From SVTX01 sp045653805 (GTDB lineage Bacteria > Bacillota > Clostridia > Oscillospirales > CAG-272): a stretch of DNA of 64,000 bases. Both the position numbers and the translations under genes were made by a program. Position 1 is the stretch's first letter. The number at the start of each line of letters is the position of its first letter. Shown here one piece after another: positions 33,093-41,378 of the stretch. The notes under the pieces were generated by a model, which made no database searches, had not been told where the DNA came from, and saw only the letters and a list, made by a program, of their open reading frames with translations. Location of the stretch: the NCBI GenBank assembly GCA_045653805.1, contig JAZOMF010000084.1:16216-80215 (forward strand), written 5' to 3'.

Positions 33093-35054
33093 TTAATATT
33101 GACCCGCCTGTTTAACCGTACCTTCAAGATAAGCCTCCAAAAGCATCTTCAAGTCCTCCATATGAGCGAGTATCTCCTTACCCTCATCGGTATCACTTAC
33201 AAGCCTTCTCTTCGCCATCGTTTCAAAAACCACATCTTTGGCGGCTATAATATCCTTATTTTCCTTTAGCGCCACTTCCTTACCGTCAAACTGACCGTGT
33301 GAAACAAGCCTTAATCCTCTCGAAGAATAGATGAGAGTGTAGCCCGCGATACCCGTCTTGTTATGGTACGCCTTGCAAAACCCGCCGTCGATAAGAATGT
33401 AACGTCCGTTTGCCTTAATGGGGTTTTCTCCGCTTACAACAGGGATGTGACCGTTTATGATGTGAGAGCTGTTTCGATCAAGCCCAAATTCCTCAAGAAT
33501 TCGGCACATAGCATCAAAATCGTCCACAAATCCATAATAAGGGTCTCGATTTTCCTTCCATGTGTTTTTCTCCGCCACAAAGTAACGCTCAAAGGTGGTC
33601 ATCTTGTCCTTGCCGAAGAGAGGACTTTTTCTGCCGCACCAGAGGTAGTACATAAAATCAAGTGAATTTTCGTCCTTCTCGTAGAATGCGCGTCTCGCCC
33701 TTCTGTCGCAGGCGTCCATATACGCTCTGCCCGAAAGCTTACCCTTACCAAATACATCTACTTCGGAAAGAGCGCCATCCTCGGTCATAGGCACACAACC
33801 GTGATACAAAAGGTTGTTATTATGTATTTTATAGATTCCGCCTACACTATACATAAACGCAATATGCTTTTGTAGCACTCTGCTTTGTCTAAATGCGGAA
33901 ACCAGCGAATCCATAAGACTCCTTTCCTCATGTGAGAGGGCGTAGGGGTCATTTCTATCTATGGTTGGGAAATGATAATCGTTGAGAGGATAGACCTTAC
34001 CGCCTATCTCAACAGTGTGCGCATCATAATCAATTCTGTGCAAAAGGCGTCTATCATCCATTTCATATTCGGGATGTCTCTCTATAAGTTGACCCTCAAG
34101 CTTGAAAAGGATAATAGCGATAGCCTTGTGGGCCTTGGACAAATTGTCCATATTACTCTTGATATAATACTTATCGTCGCCGTTTCTGGGCATAAACCAG
34201 GTACAACCCTTGTAGGTTTCTTGAGCATATCCAATAAGGTCGCGCAGACTTATTCCATAAGTGTTTTCTATTATTGAGAGGGTGTTATATTGTATAGCGG
34301 TATTAAGGACCGCCGCAATACAGGCCTGACTTCCTGCCGCCGCGCCCATCCACACAATATCGTGATTTCCCCATTGAATGTCCACGTTATGATGAACTCT
34401 CAGCATATCAAGTATCTTATCTGCTCTGGGGCCTCTATCATAAATATCGCCCACAACGTGGAGGCAGTCCACCGCCATGCGCTTGACAAGTCCGCAAAGC
34501 GCCTCAATAAACGCCGCACCCTGACCAATATCAATTATAGTCGAGATAATGTGGCGGTAATATTCTTGCTTATTATGCTCCTCGCCACTGGTATGCAGCA
34601 GCTCGTCGATTATGTATTGGAAGTCGTCGGGAAGTGCGCCACGCACCTTTGCACGGGTATACTTGGATGCAACCGCTCTGGCAAGATCAACCAAACGGTA
34701 AAGGGTGATACTGTACCATTCCTCGGTGTCACTGCCCTCCTCTCGCAGTTCTGCCAGCTTTTCGTTGGGGTAGTAAATAAGTGTGCAAAGCTCACGTCTC
34801 TCATTCTCCGACATTGAGCGATAGAAAAGACCATCCACTTTCTCGCGTATGACTCCCGAGCAGTTGTTCATTATGTGATCGAATGCCTCCGCCTCGCCGT
34901 GAAGGTCACTCAAAAAATGCTCTGTGCCCTTTGGCAGATTTGCCGTGGCATTATAATTGATTATCGCCGAGCTTACCGATTGTATCGTGGGATATTCGTG
35001 GGAAAGGAGCGCGAGCATTTTTAGCTGCTCTGCAGAATAGATTCTTTTCTTCAT
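33093..35054 (-). CDS. fbp: Class III (Firmicutes-type) fructose-1,6-bisphosphatase
   Basis: A 653-residue gluconeogenic enzyme that removes the 1-phosphate of fructose 1,6-bisphosphate. It belongs to the metallophosphoesterase-fold class III, like Bacillus subtilis Fbp: HFLSDLHGEAEAFDHI, DIYDRGPRADKIL, WGNHDIVWMGAAAG, and C-terminal HIINGHIPV with LIDGGFCKAYH. The length is typical. ATG after GGAGGAAAAA is used; the in-frame ATG four codons upstream is itself part of the ribosome-binding site. It is transcribed alone. Confidence 0.95.
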   Translation of the reverse strand: MKKRIYSAEQLKMLALLSHEYPTIQSVSSAIINYNATANLPKGTEHFLSDLHGEAEAFDHIMNNCSGVIREKVDGLFYRSMSENERRELCTLIYYPNEKLAELREEGSDTEEWYSITLYRLVDLARAVASKYTRAKVRGALPDDFQYIIDELLHTSGEEHNKQEYYRHIISTIIDIGQGAAFIEALCGLVKRMAVDCLHVVGDIYDRGPRADKILDMLRVHHNVDIQWGNHDIVWMGAAAGSQACIAAVLNTAIQYNTLSIIENTYGISLRDLIGYAQETYKGCTWFMPRNGDDKYYIKSNMDNLSKAHKAIAIILFKLEGQLIERHPEYEMDDRRLLHRIDYDAHTVEIGGKVYPLNDYHFPTIDRNDPYALSHEERSLMDSLVSAFRQSRVLQKHIAFMYSVGGIYKIHNNNLLYHGCVPMTEDGALSEVDVFGKGKLSGRAYMDACDRRARRAFYEKDENSLDFMYYLWCGRKSPLFGKDKMTTFERYFVAEKNTWKENRDPYYGFVDDFDAMCRILEEFGLDRNSSHIINGHIPVVSGENPIKANGRYILIDGGFCKAYHNKTGIAGYTLIYSSRGLRLVSHGQFDGKEVALKENKDIIAAKDVVFETMAKRRLVSDTDEGKEILAHMEDLKMLLEAYLEGTVKQAGQY

Positions 35055-35509
35055 TTTTTCCTCCACAACAAAATACTGTTAATTGTAGCGTTAATTATAT
35101 TATAGCACATTTATCGGCTTTTTCTATGGACTATCTTATACTTATGAGTAAGTTTTAGCACAAAATTACACTTTTAAAGGGTTTTCAAGTATTGACTTAT
35201 GTAATCAATAATATTTATACACTCTTAGTAATATAATACCACAACTTTTCCGGATTTTCAAGACAATTTGCTCGAAAAATCCGCCAAAAATTCCCATTAA
35301 TTTTGCGCCCATGCGTTTCAAGGTCTCAGATGACCGCTCGCGTGCGCAAAAAAACCATCTCTACCAAGAGTAGAATTACATTTTCCAAGGTAGAATTCTT
35401 TGTTTTTCTCGTAGACTGTCACCATCCAACTGTTCCTTGACTCCACTCGCTCGTTGGTATAAAATACTTCATGTAACATAAAACGAAAAAACAGGAAAGG
35501 AATAGCACT
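35055..35509. other. Long intergenic region upstream of fbp and the GT8 operon
   Basis: 455 bases between divergent genes. It has a plus-strand promoter candidate at 35192-35221 (described separately) and a minus-strand TATAAT near 35098 without a convincing -35. The last 200 bases before the GT8 gene hold a possible GC-rich stem (GCGC...GCGC, about 35305-35347) but no recognised riboswitch. Confidence 0.5.
35192..35221 (+). promoter_or_regulatory. Candidate promoter of the GT8-PlsC-CrtO operon
   Basis: TTGACT, 18 bases, TATACA. It would give a leader of about 280 bases before the first gene, which is long but not unusual. Confidence 0.45.
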
Positions 35510-36469
35510 ATGGCACACACAAAGCCAAAAGAGACGATACCCGTATTCTTTGCAGTTGACGACAACTATGCCGCGCTGCTCGGCGTAGCCCTGCAATCGC
35601 TGATCGGCAACAGCAGCCCGGAATACGAATACAGCATACACGTGCTTATAGAAGATATATCCGAGGAAAACGCATCGAAAATTTTGAAAATGCAGCAGGA
35701 CAACATCAAAATAAGCTTTATAAGCGTTTCGGAAAGACTGCGCGGCATATATCAGAAGCTGCACCTGAGAGATTATTACACCAAGACCACCTACTACCGC
35801 TTTTTTATTCCCGAGCTGTTCCCACAGTTCGAAAAAGGACTTTATCTCGATTGCGACATTATAATCAACACCGATATAGCAGAGCTTTATAACACCGAGC
35901 TGGGTGACAGCTATATCGCCGCCATACCCGAGGAATTTATCACCGACGTTGAGGTTTTCGGCATATATTCTGAGAAGGCTCTGGGCGTCCCTCGCAACGA
36001 ATATATCAACGCCGGAATTCTCGTGATGAACCTTGATCTTCTGAGGCGCGAGAGGCTACAGGAGCAATTCGCATCACTTTTGGAAAGAGTTCAGTACCGT
36101 GTGGCGCAGGATCAGGATTATCTTAACGTGATCTGCAAAGGCAAGACCGTGATATTGGAAAAGGAATGGAACCGCACCCCCATGCCCTACGCCGACACCG
36201 CAATCATACCTAAAATAGCCCACTACAAGATCAATTTCAAGCCTTGGAAATTCGATAACGTCCCCTTTGGCGATCTGTTTTGGAAATACGCCGAAAAAAC
36301 CTGCTATTACGAGGAGCTTTGGGTGGGCAAAGAAAATTACAGTGACGAGCTGAAGCTCAGAGATAAAAAGCAATACGAGGAGCTGGTCCGTCTGACACTG
36401 ACAGAAATAAACGAAAAGGAGAGAGAGAAAGAGATATTCGATAACGCGATGCTCTTTGCAGTCAACTGA
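35510..36469 (+). CDS. GT8 family glycosyltransferase
   Basis: A 319-residue GT-A enzyme of family 8 (glycogenin/LgtC-like) that transfers a hexose from a nucleotide sugar. Motifs: IPVFFAVDDNYAALLGVALQ at the start, the metal-binding DxD in GLYLDCDIIIN, YINAGILVMNLDLLRRE, AQDQDYLNVICKG, and KIAHYKINFKPW near the end. A charged C-terminal helix (about 275-319) is extra. First gene of a tight set with an acyltransferase-like and a CrtO-like protein, so the product may be a glycolipid rather than wall polysaccharide (inference). Confidence 0.9.
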   Translation: MAHTKPKETIPVFFAVDDNYAALLGVALQSLIGNSSPEYEYSIHVLIEDISEENASKILKMQQDNIKISFISVSERLRGIYQKLHLRDYYTKTTYYRFFIPELFPQFEKGLYLDCDIIINTDIAELYNTELGDSYIAAIPEEFITDVEVFGIYSEKALGVPRNEYINAGILVMNLDLLRRERLQEQFASLLERVQYRVAQDQDYLNVICKGKTVILEKEWNRTPMPYADTAIIPKIAHYKINFKPWKFDNVPFGDLFWKYAEKTCYYEELWVGKENYSDELKLRDKKQYEELVRLTLTEINEKEREKEIFDNAMLFAVN

Positions 36470-36470
36470 T

Positions 36471-37328
36471 ATGCCGATATCCGACGAAACACAACGAATA
36501 CTTGATAAAATAGCAGATTACGAGAGGCGCGGACTTTTCGACCGTGACGTAAACGACGATCCCCCCACGATTCCCCTGCGCCCCAGCGAGGTGGACTATC
36601 TTGGCGAAGGTTTTTTATCGCGTATTGGAACCGGGATAGCAAACGCCTTGGGGGAGCAGCACTTCAAGAAAATGATGAAGCGCGGCGACGTGGTGCTCAA
36701 AGAGATCAGAGGACAGGAAAATCTCAAAGCGGTAGGCGAGAGCGGCGCGCTCATCACCTGCAATCATTTCAGTGTTTTCGATAACTACGCCGCGTTGAAG
36801 GCAGTTGAGCCTATCCTCAAAAAACGAATTCTATACAAGGTCATAAGAGAGGGTAACTACACCTCCTTCCCCGGGCTTTACGGCTATCTCTTCCGCCACT
36901 GCAACACTCTTCCCCTCTCCTCGAACATAAGCTGTCTCAAGGAGCTTATGTCGGCAATGCGAACTCTATTTGCCCGCGGAGAGAAGATCCTGATCTACCC
37001 CGAGCAGGGCATGTGGCCGGGGTACCGCAAGCCCCGTCCCCTGAAGCTTGGCAGCTTCCGCTTTGCGGCAAAGGAAAATGTGCCCGTCCTCCCGCTTTTC
37101 ATCACTCTTGAGGACACCGACAAAACGGGAGCTGACGGACTGCCGGTGCAGGCATATACCGTTCACGTCCTCCCCGCAATATTCCCTGACGAGGGGCTTT
37201 CCCTACGCGAAAACACCGAGAGAATGTGCCGTGAAAACTACAGACTTTGGAAGGAGACCTACGAATCCTTTTACGGAATAAAGCTGGAATACACCACCGA
37301 GGGCGAGGTTGATCCATGCTCTATCTGA
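36471..37328 (+). CDS. PlsC-like 1-acylglycerol-3-phosphate acyltransferase family protein
   Basis: A 285-residue protein with the acyltransferase motif NHxxxxD (CNHFSVFDNY), a downstream block resembling motif III (LIYPEQGMWPG in place of FPEGTRS), and KLGSFRFAAKENVPVLPLFI. The family moves fatty acyl groups from acyl-ACP or acyl-CoA to a lipid acceptor at the membrane. The start ATG lies one base past the GT8 stop; a TTG five codons upstream is possible. Overlaps the next gene by 13 bases. Acceptor unknown. Confidence 0.83.
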   Translation: MPISDETQRILDKIADYERRGLFDRDVNDDPPTIPLRPSEVDYLGEGFLSRIGTGIANALGEQHFKKMMKRGDVVLKEIRGQENLKAVGESGALITCNHFSVFDNYAALKAVEPILKKRILYKVIREGNYTSFPGLYGYLFRHCNTLPLSSNISCLKELMSAMRTLFARGEKILIYPEQGMWPGYRKPRPLKLGSFRFAAKENVPVLPLFITLEDTDKTGADGLPVQAYTVHVLPAIFPDEGLSLRENTERMCRENYRLWKETYESFYGIKLEYTTEGEVDPCSI

Positions 37329-37891
37329 TAATCATTTTCATAACCATCATGGCTACGGTAGGGGGCAATCTGCTTCTGTCCCCTCCCGTGACCCCCGAAA
37401 AGGCGGGAGCGGCATTATTCGCTACCGCGCTTGGTGCTCTCGCGGTATTTTTGATAGATGCGATCTCGGCTCTCATCATCCGCCGACTGACCCCCAAAAA
37501 GCTATATCTTCCCTCCAAAAAGATATTTAAGGTCGGTAAAAGAGAGAGAAATTTTTACCGCGCCATTAAGATAAAGGCATGGAAGGATCTCGTCCCCGAG
37601 CTTGGCGGATTTACAAGCTTTCACAAGGATAGGCTGGAAAGCAACAGCGACGCGGAATATCTGGAGCGATTTATAATCGAGGCAAATTACGGCGTGGTCA
37701 TACATTTAGCCAACGCTCTCCTGGGTTTTCTGATATTATTTATTCCACTTTGCTCCTCACCCACAATATGGATACCCATCTTTGCCGTAAATTTCGTGTT
37801 AAGCATTCTGCCCGTATTCATTCTTCGCTACACCCTTTACACTCTGCAAAATCTCTACCCGAGAGCCGCGAAAAGAAAGGGTGACCAATAA
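37316..37891 (+). CDS. CrtO-like (glycosyl-4,4'-diaponeurosporenoate acyltransferase family) membrane protein
   Basis: A 191-residue protein with four membrane helices (about 2-20, 32-55, 128-145, 150-170). The central stretch YRAIKIKAWKDLVPELGGFT matches the conserved part of the CrtO acyltransferase family of Firmicutes (KIKKWKDxLPE..GGF). In Staphylococcus this family acylates the glucosyl moiety of staphyloxanthin; here no carotenoid genes are visible, so another glycolipid is more likely. Overlaps the PlsC-like gene, implying coupled translation with GT8 and PlsC. Confidence 0.7.
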   Translation: MLYLIIIFITIMATVGGNLLLSPPVTPEKAGAALFATALGALAVFLIDAISALIIRRLTPKKLYLPSKKIFKVGKRERNFYRAIKIKAWKDLVPELGGFTSFHKDRLESNSDAEYLERFIIEANYGVVIHLANALLGFLILFIPLCSSPTIWIPIFAVNFVLSILPVFILRYTLYTLQNLYPRAAKRKGDQ

Positions 37892-37922
37892 AAAAAGCGT
37901 TGCAACCGCAACGCTTTTTTTA
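37890..37922. terminator. Bidirectional terminator between convergent operons
   Basis: AAAAAAAGCGTTGC, AACC, GCAACGCTTTTTTT: perfect 14-base arms with A- and T-runs. It ends both the GT8 operon and the minus-strand PepF-to-XRE operon. Confidence 0.93.
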
Positions 37923-38543
37923 TTTTTTAGGCTTCTTAAACATCATCGACCAAAGTATTATCACGATCTGCCCGGGAACTCCCAGCACGTAAAGCTGCCA
38001 GAGATCCCTACCGGCGAACATAATAACGGTAACGTGTACCGCTATTATCAAGGTCCACATCAGCAGCGTTATAATGGGATAGTTTCGTCTGCGATTGAAC
38101 CAGATCGAATTGAGCACAAGCCACACCAAGGCAGAAAGGCAAGGCGCGTACACCAAAGCCAGCCAATGACCGATCACACCCTCGGTAGAGAGGTCAATTG
38201 CAAAAAACACAGACAGGGCAATTATCCACACCAAAACCACGCTTATTCCGGTAATGGTAGCGTGCGCTCTGGTCTTTTTTCTGACCAGCATGCGCTCCCT
38301 TTCCGCATCCTCTGCGGTGGGAAGTGCATCGTGGCCGTCTGTAATAAGATAGTCCACCGTAACGCCGAACAGGTCCGCCATCTGTTTCAGTACCATAATA
38401 TCGGGAACAGACTCTCCACGCTCCCACTTTGATACAGATTTGTCCGAATAATTGAGCTTTTCGGCAAGCTCTATCTGAGTCATTCCACTTCCCTTGCGCA
38501 GAAGCGTGATGTTTTCCGCAATTATTGATTTAATATCGTCCAA
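37920..38543 (-). CDS. XRE-family transcriptional regulator with four C-terminal membrane helices
   Basis: A 207-residue protein: helix-turn-helix of the Cro/CI type at residues 6-60 (GMTQIELAEKLNYSDKSVSK), linker, then four hydrophobic segments (about 97-116, 124-146, 152-173, 182-202). Such membrane-tethered XRE proteins are common in Clostridia. The start is a TTG seven bases after AAGGAGG. It begins 23 bases past the S26-like peptidase gene with no terminator between, so it is probably the last gene of the pepF operon and may sense a membrane or peptide signal (inference). Confidence 0.85.
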   Translation of the reverse strand: MDDIKSIIAENITLLRKGSGMTQIELAEKLNYSDKSVSKWERGESVPDIMVLKQMADLFGVTVDYLITDGHDALPTAEDAERERMLVRKKTRAHATITGISVVLVWIIALSVFFAIDLSTEGVIGHWLALVYAPCLSALVWLVLNSIWFNRRRNYPIITLLMWTLIIAVHVTVIMFAGRDLWQLYVLGVPGQIVIILWSMMFKKPKK

Positions 38544-38566
38544 GAGCCCACCTCCTTAAATAAATT

Positions 38567-39010
38567 TTACGAATTTTTGTTGCGCGATCTCTTCAATCTT
38601 CGCGAAATAGCACCGCGAAGCCTCTGAACTATCTTTCTGGGCAAAAATCCCATCACTCTTCTGCGGCAATAGAATTTGTAGCTGAAGCTATCAAGCTTCA
38701 TTTTTTCCTCGCCTCTCCAGACCTCCGTCAGCTTGCCGAGAATATCCTTATCGGTAATTGCCCGCTCCAGCTCAACACAGTTATCTCCGCAAAAGATATA
38801 GGAATCGGGCAACACCTTAACCACGCGGTGCAAAACGTATTTTTCACCCACACGGTATAGTGCAACATCATACTTTTTAAGTCTTTCCTTGACGGGCACC
38901 ACTGCCACCGTGTCGAGCCGCTCGTGTAGCATAGGCTCCATACTGTGACCCACAACACAACTGACGTACACACCCTCCTCGGAAAGCACCTTTTCAATAT
39001 TCTTATACAT
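38567..39010 (-). CDS. S24/S26-family (signal peptidase I-like) protease without membrane anchor
   Basis: A 147-residue protein. The nucleophile Ser23 lies in VVGHSMEPML, and the second motif is YVLHRVVKV, where His61 stands in for the Lys of bacterial signal peptidase I; this Ser/His form is that of archaeal/ER-type S26B enzymes. FCGDNCVELERAI follows. There is no transmembrane helix; the C-terminus is very basic (about 14 Arg/Lys in the last 40) and could bind membrane or nucleic acid. It lies six bases downstream of a PqqD-like gene. PqqD/S26 pairs recur in Clostridia, and a role in processing a modified peptide is an inference. Confidence 0.78.
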   Translation of the reverse strand: MYKNIEKVLSEEGVYVSCVVGHSMEPMLHERLDTVAVVPVKERLKKYDVALYRVGEKYVLHRVVKVLPDSYIFCGDNCVELERAITDKDILGKLTEVWRGEEKMKLDSFSYKFYCRRRVMGFLPRKIVQRLRGAISRRLKRSRNKNS

Positions 39011-39016
39011 ATTAAA

Positions 39017-39283
39017 TTAAAGCTCTACAAAGCCTTGCTCTACAAGGTCTTTTATGATGTTATTAACGTCACCTTCCACTCTTTCTCTGTCCACGTCGTA
39101 CTTGGCAAAGAGCATGTCACAAATCTCGCTTTTGGAGAATCCTGTTTCTATGCACTTCCAAACATCGGCGGCAGTGGAATTAAGCTTTACCATTCCTCGA
39201 AAGCTTTTGCTCGCCGCTCCAACCGCAACCACTACATAGCTACCCATGACCGAGCGTAAAACAAATCCGTCTTTAATTTTCAT
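39017..39283 (-). CDS. PqqD-family peptide-binding protein (RiPP recognition element fold)
   Basis: An 88-residue protein of the PqqD fold, which in ribosomally made peptide pathways binds the leader of the precursor. It shows the typical N-terminal strands (FVLRSVMGSYVVVAVG), a central MVKLNSTAADVWKCIETG, and the helical end (ICDMLFAKYDVD, VNNIIKDLVEQGFVEL). AAGGAGG precedes the ATG. It stands between pepF (35 bases upstream) and an S26-like peptidase. No radical SAM enzyme or clear precursor peptide is adjacent. Confidence 0.85.
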   Translation of the reverse strand: MKIKDGFVLRSVMGSYVVVAVGAASKSFRGMVKLNSTAADVWKCIETGFSKSEICDMLFAKYDVDRERVEGDVNNIIKDLVEQGFVEL

Positions 39284-39318
39284 AGCAAAAGCCTCCTTGG
39301 AGTAATTTGAATTTTTTA

Positions 39319-41097
39319 TCAGTTGAGAGCTTCAAACTCCTCGAGAGCCGCCTTAAAGGAAGCCATGCAAGAGTTGAATGCATCCATTTTGGTAAGGTCA
39401 ACGCCCGCAAGCTTGAGAAGCTCTACGGGGCTGTCACTTCCGCCGGAAGAGAGGAATTTGAAGTAATCCTCAACAGCGACCTCACCCTCGTTGTAGATTC
39501 TCTCGGCGATGGATACCGCAGAGATAATACCTGTTGCATACTTGTAAACGTAGAAGCCTCTATAGAGGTGGGGGATTCTCGCCCACTCGTAAGCAATCTC
39601 GGGGTCGCTTACAACGCTTCTGCCGTAATATTTCTTGTTAAGGTTATAGTAGACCTCGTTGAGAGAATCCTTGGTAAGAGGCTGACCCTTCTCTGCCATA
39701 TCGTGAGCAATGTACTCAAACTCCGCAAACTGAGTCTGGCGGAAGAGAGTGCCCTTAAGCATATCCATATAATAGGAAAGAAGATACTTCTTAAGCTTCT
39801 CGTCGGTGGTGGTCTTCATAAGGTACTTGAGAAGGAGCACCTCGTTAACTGTGGAAGCGACCTCGGCTACGAAGATCTTGTAGCTTGCCTTCTCCTGAGG
39901 CTGATTCTTCTCGGAGAAGTAGGAGTGCATAGCGTGACCCAGCTCGTGAGCAAGAGTGAATACGTCACCGGTGGTCTTCTGGTAGTTAAGAAGAACGTAG
40001 GGGTGAGGACAGCCGTAAACGCTGGCACTATACGCGCCGCTTCTCTTGCCGTCGGTCTCCTCAACGTCGATCCAACCGTTATCATGGGCAGTTTGGAGAA
40101 GAGTCTGATACTCTGCGCCAAGGGGAGCGAGACCCTCCTTAACTATTCTGAAAGCCTCCTCGTAGTCCACCTTGATCTCGGCATCCTCTATGGGAGAAAC
40201 GTATACGTCATACATATGAAGAGACTTAAGACCCATAAGCTTCTTCTTGTCTCTGTAATAGCGGTGAAGCAGGGGCAGACCCTTCTTAACGCTCTTGAGA
40301 AGGTTCTGGTATACCTTTACGCTAACGTCCTCGCTATCAAGCGCCTTTTCAAGAGAGGAATTGTACTTTCTTGCACGAGCAAGGAATACGTCCTTATCAA
40401 CGTTGCCAACGTAAGCGGCGGTGATGGTATTAATAAGACCGATATAAGCGTTATAATAAGCGCGGAACGCATCGCGGCGAACCTTTCTGTCGGGAGAGTG
40501 CAAAAGCACGCCGTAGGTACCGTGTGTAAGCTTTACCTTCTCTCCGTTCACCTTGATGGTGGGGTAGGGGAAGTCGGCGTTGTCCACCATTGTGAACACC
40601 TGTCTGAAGCCATCGAAGATCTTGCTTTCCTGCGAAAGAAGTGCCTCGATCTCCTTGGAGAGCACGTGGGGCTTTCTCTTGATGATCTGACGGATGGTGT
40701 AATCGTAATCCTTAAATCTCTCGTCTGCCGCGAACTTCTCGAGAGTCTCGGTGGGGAGTGCGGTCAATTCGGGGTCAATGTATGCGATATTGCCCATCAG
40801 CTTCATTTCAAGGGTATCAAGACGGGAAAGAAGCGCCGCAAATTCGCTCTTTCTGGTGTCCTCGTCGTGTCTCATAAACGCGTAAAGACCGAGAAGGCTC
40901 AATTCCTTCGCTACGGCGTTCACACCCTCAAGGCACTCGAGCAAAAGCTCGGGATTGGAGAGCTTGCCCTCGTACTGCGAGAAATCAAGCTTTTCCGCCA
41001 CGGCATCGTAGCTTGCATTCCAAGCCTCAACGCTTTCAAATATATCCTCAATTCTCCACTTAAGATTGGTGGGGACTAATTCTCTTTCTTTTGCCAT
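39319..41097 (-). CDS. pepF: Oligoendopeptidase F (M3 family)
   Basis: A 592-residue cytoplasmic zinc peptidase that cuts oligopeptides of roughly 7-17 residues. The zinc motif HExGH is in FTLAHELGHAMHSYFS, with the third ligand Glu downstream in IFVAEVASTVNEVLLLKYL; KRSGAYSASVYGCPHPYVLL and YGRSVVSDPEIAYEWARIPH are family stretches. The length is typical. The start follows GGAGGAAAATAAA; 13 upstream in-frame codons are rejected. It leads an operon with PqqD-like, S26-like and XRE genes, which may point to a dedicated peptide substrate rather than general turnover. Confidence 0.94.
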   Translation of the reverse strand: MAKERELVPTNLKWRIEDIFESVEAWNASYDAVAEKLDFSQYEGKLSNPELLLECLEGVNAVAKELSLLGLYAFMRHDEDTRKSEFAALLSRLDTLEMKLMGNIAYIDPELTALPTETLEKFAADERFKDYDYTIRQIIKRKPHVLSKEIEALLSQESKIFDGFRQVFTMVDNADFPYPTIKVNGEKVKLTHGTYGVLLHSPDRKVRRDAFRAYYNAYIGLINTITAAYVGNVDKDVFLARARKYNSSLEKALDSEDVSVKVYQNLLKSVKKGLPLLHRYYRDKKKLMGLKSLHMYDVYVSPIEDAEIKVDYEEAFRIVKEGLAPLGAEYQTLLQTAHDNGWIDVEETDGKRSGAYSASVYGCPHPYVLLNYQKTTGDVFTLAHELGHAMHSYFSEKNQPQEKASYKIFVAEVASTVNEVLLLKYLMKTTTDEKLKKYLLSYYMDMLKGTLFRQTQFAEFEYIAHDMAEKGQPLTKDSLNEVYYNLNKKYYGRSVVSDPEIAYEWARIPHLYRGFYVYKYATGIISAVSIAERIYNEGEVAVEDYFKFLSSGGSDSPVELLKLAGVDLTKMDAFNSCMASFKAALEEFEALN

Positions 41098-41146
41098 TTT
41101 ATTTTCCTCCGTAAAATTAGGGCACATATCGCCCAAGATTAGTTAA

Positions 41147-41175
41147 ATTATAACATACCCCGCCCGCTTTTTCAA
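41147..41175 (-). promoter_or_regulatory. Promoter of the pepF-pqqD-S26-xre operon
   Basis: On the minus strand TTGAAA, 17 bases, TATAAT, 50 bases upstream of the pepF start. Confidence 0.75.
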
Positions 41176-41187
41176 CCCCTAAAAATG

Positions 41188-41240
41188 AAAAAAGTGCGAA
41201 AATGCCACTTTTTTGCACTAAAAACCCATCACTTTTCGCA
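41188..41240. repeat. Overlapping inverted repeats between divergent pepF and asnA promoters
   Basis: One segment can pair three ways: AAAAAAGTG with CACTTTTTT (188-196 / 206-214), AGTGC with GCACT (193-197 / 215-219), and TGCGAAAA with TTTTCGCA (195-202 / 233-240). It lies outside both predicted transcripts, so a DNA-level operator or an old terminator is more likely than an RNA switch. Confidence 0.5.
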
Positions 41241-41286
41241 TTTTTCTTGAATTTCACTCAACAATGGTGAAAAATCGTCAAATGTC

Positions 41287-41315
41287 TTGACGGACATTGG
41301 TTTTTGTGGTATAAT
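41287..41315 (+). promoter_or_regulatory. Promoter of asnA
   Basis: TTGACG, 17 bases, TATAAT, 63 bases upstream of the asnA start codon. Confidence 0.82.
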
Positions 41316-41378
41316 AACGCATATCTTTTAGTTAGTTAAAAAATTGCACCCAAAAAGTGCAACATGCTCGGAGCATCT

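Noticed and set aside
39307..41079. 590-codon open frame on the plus strand opposite pepF
   Set aside because: Antisense shadow; pepF has an intact zinc motif, promoter and ribosome site.
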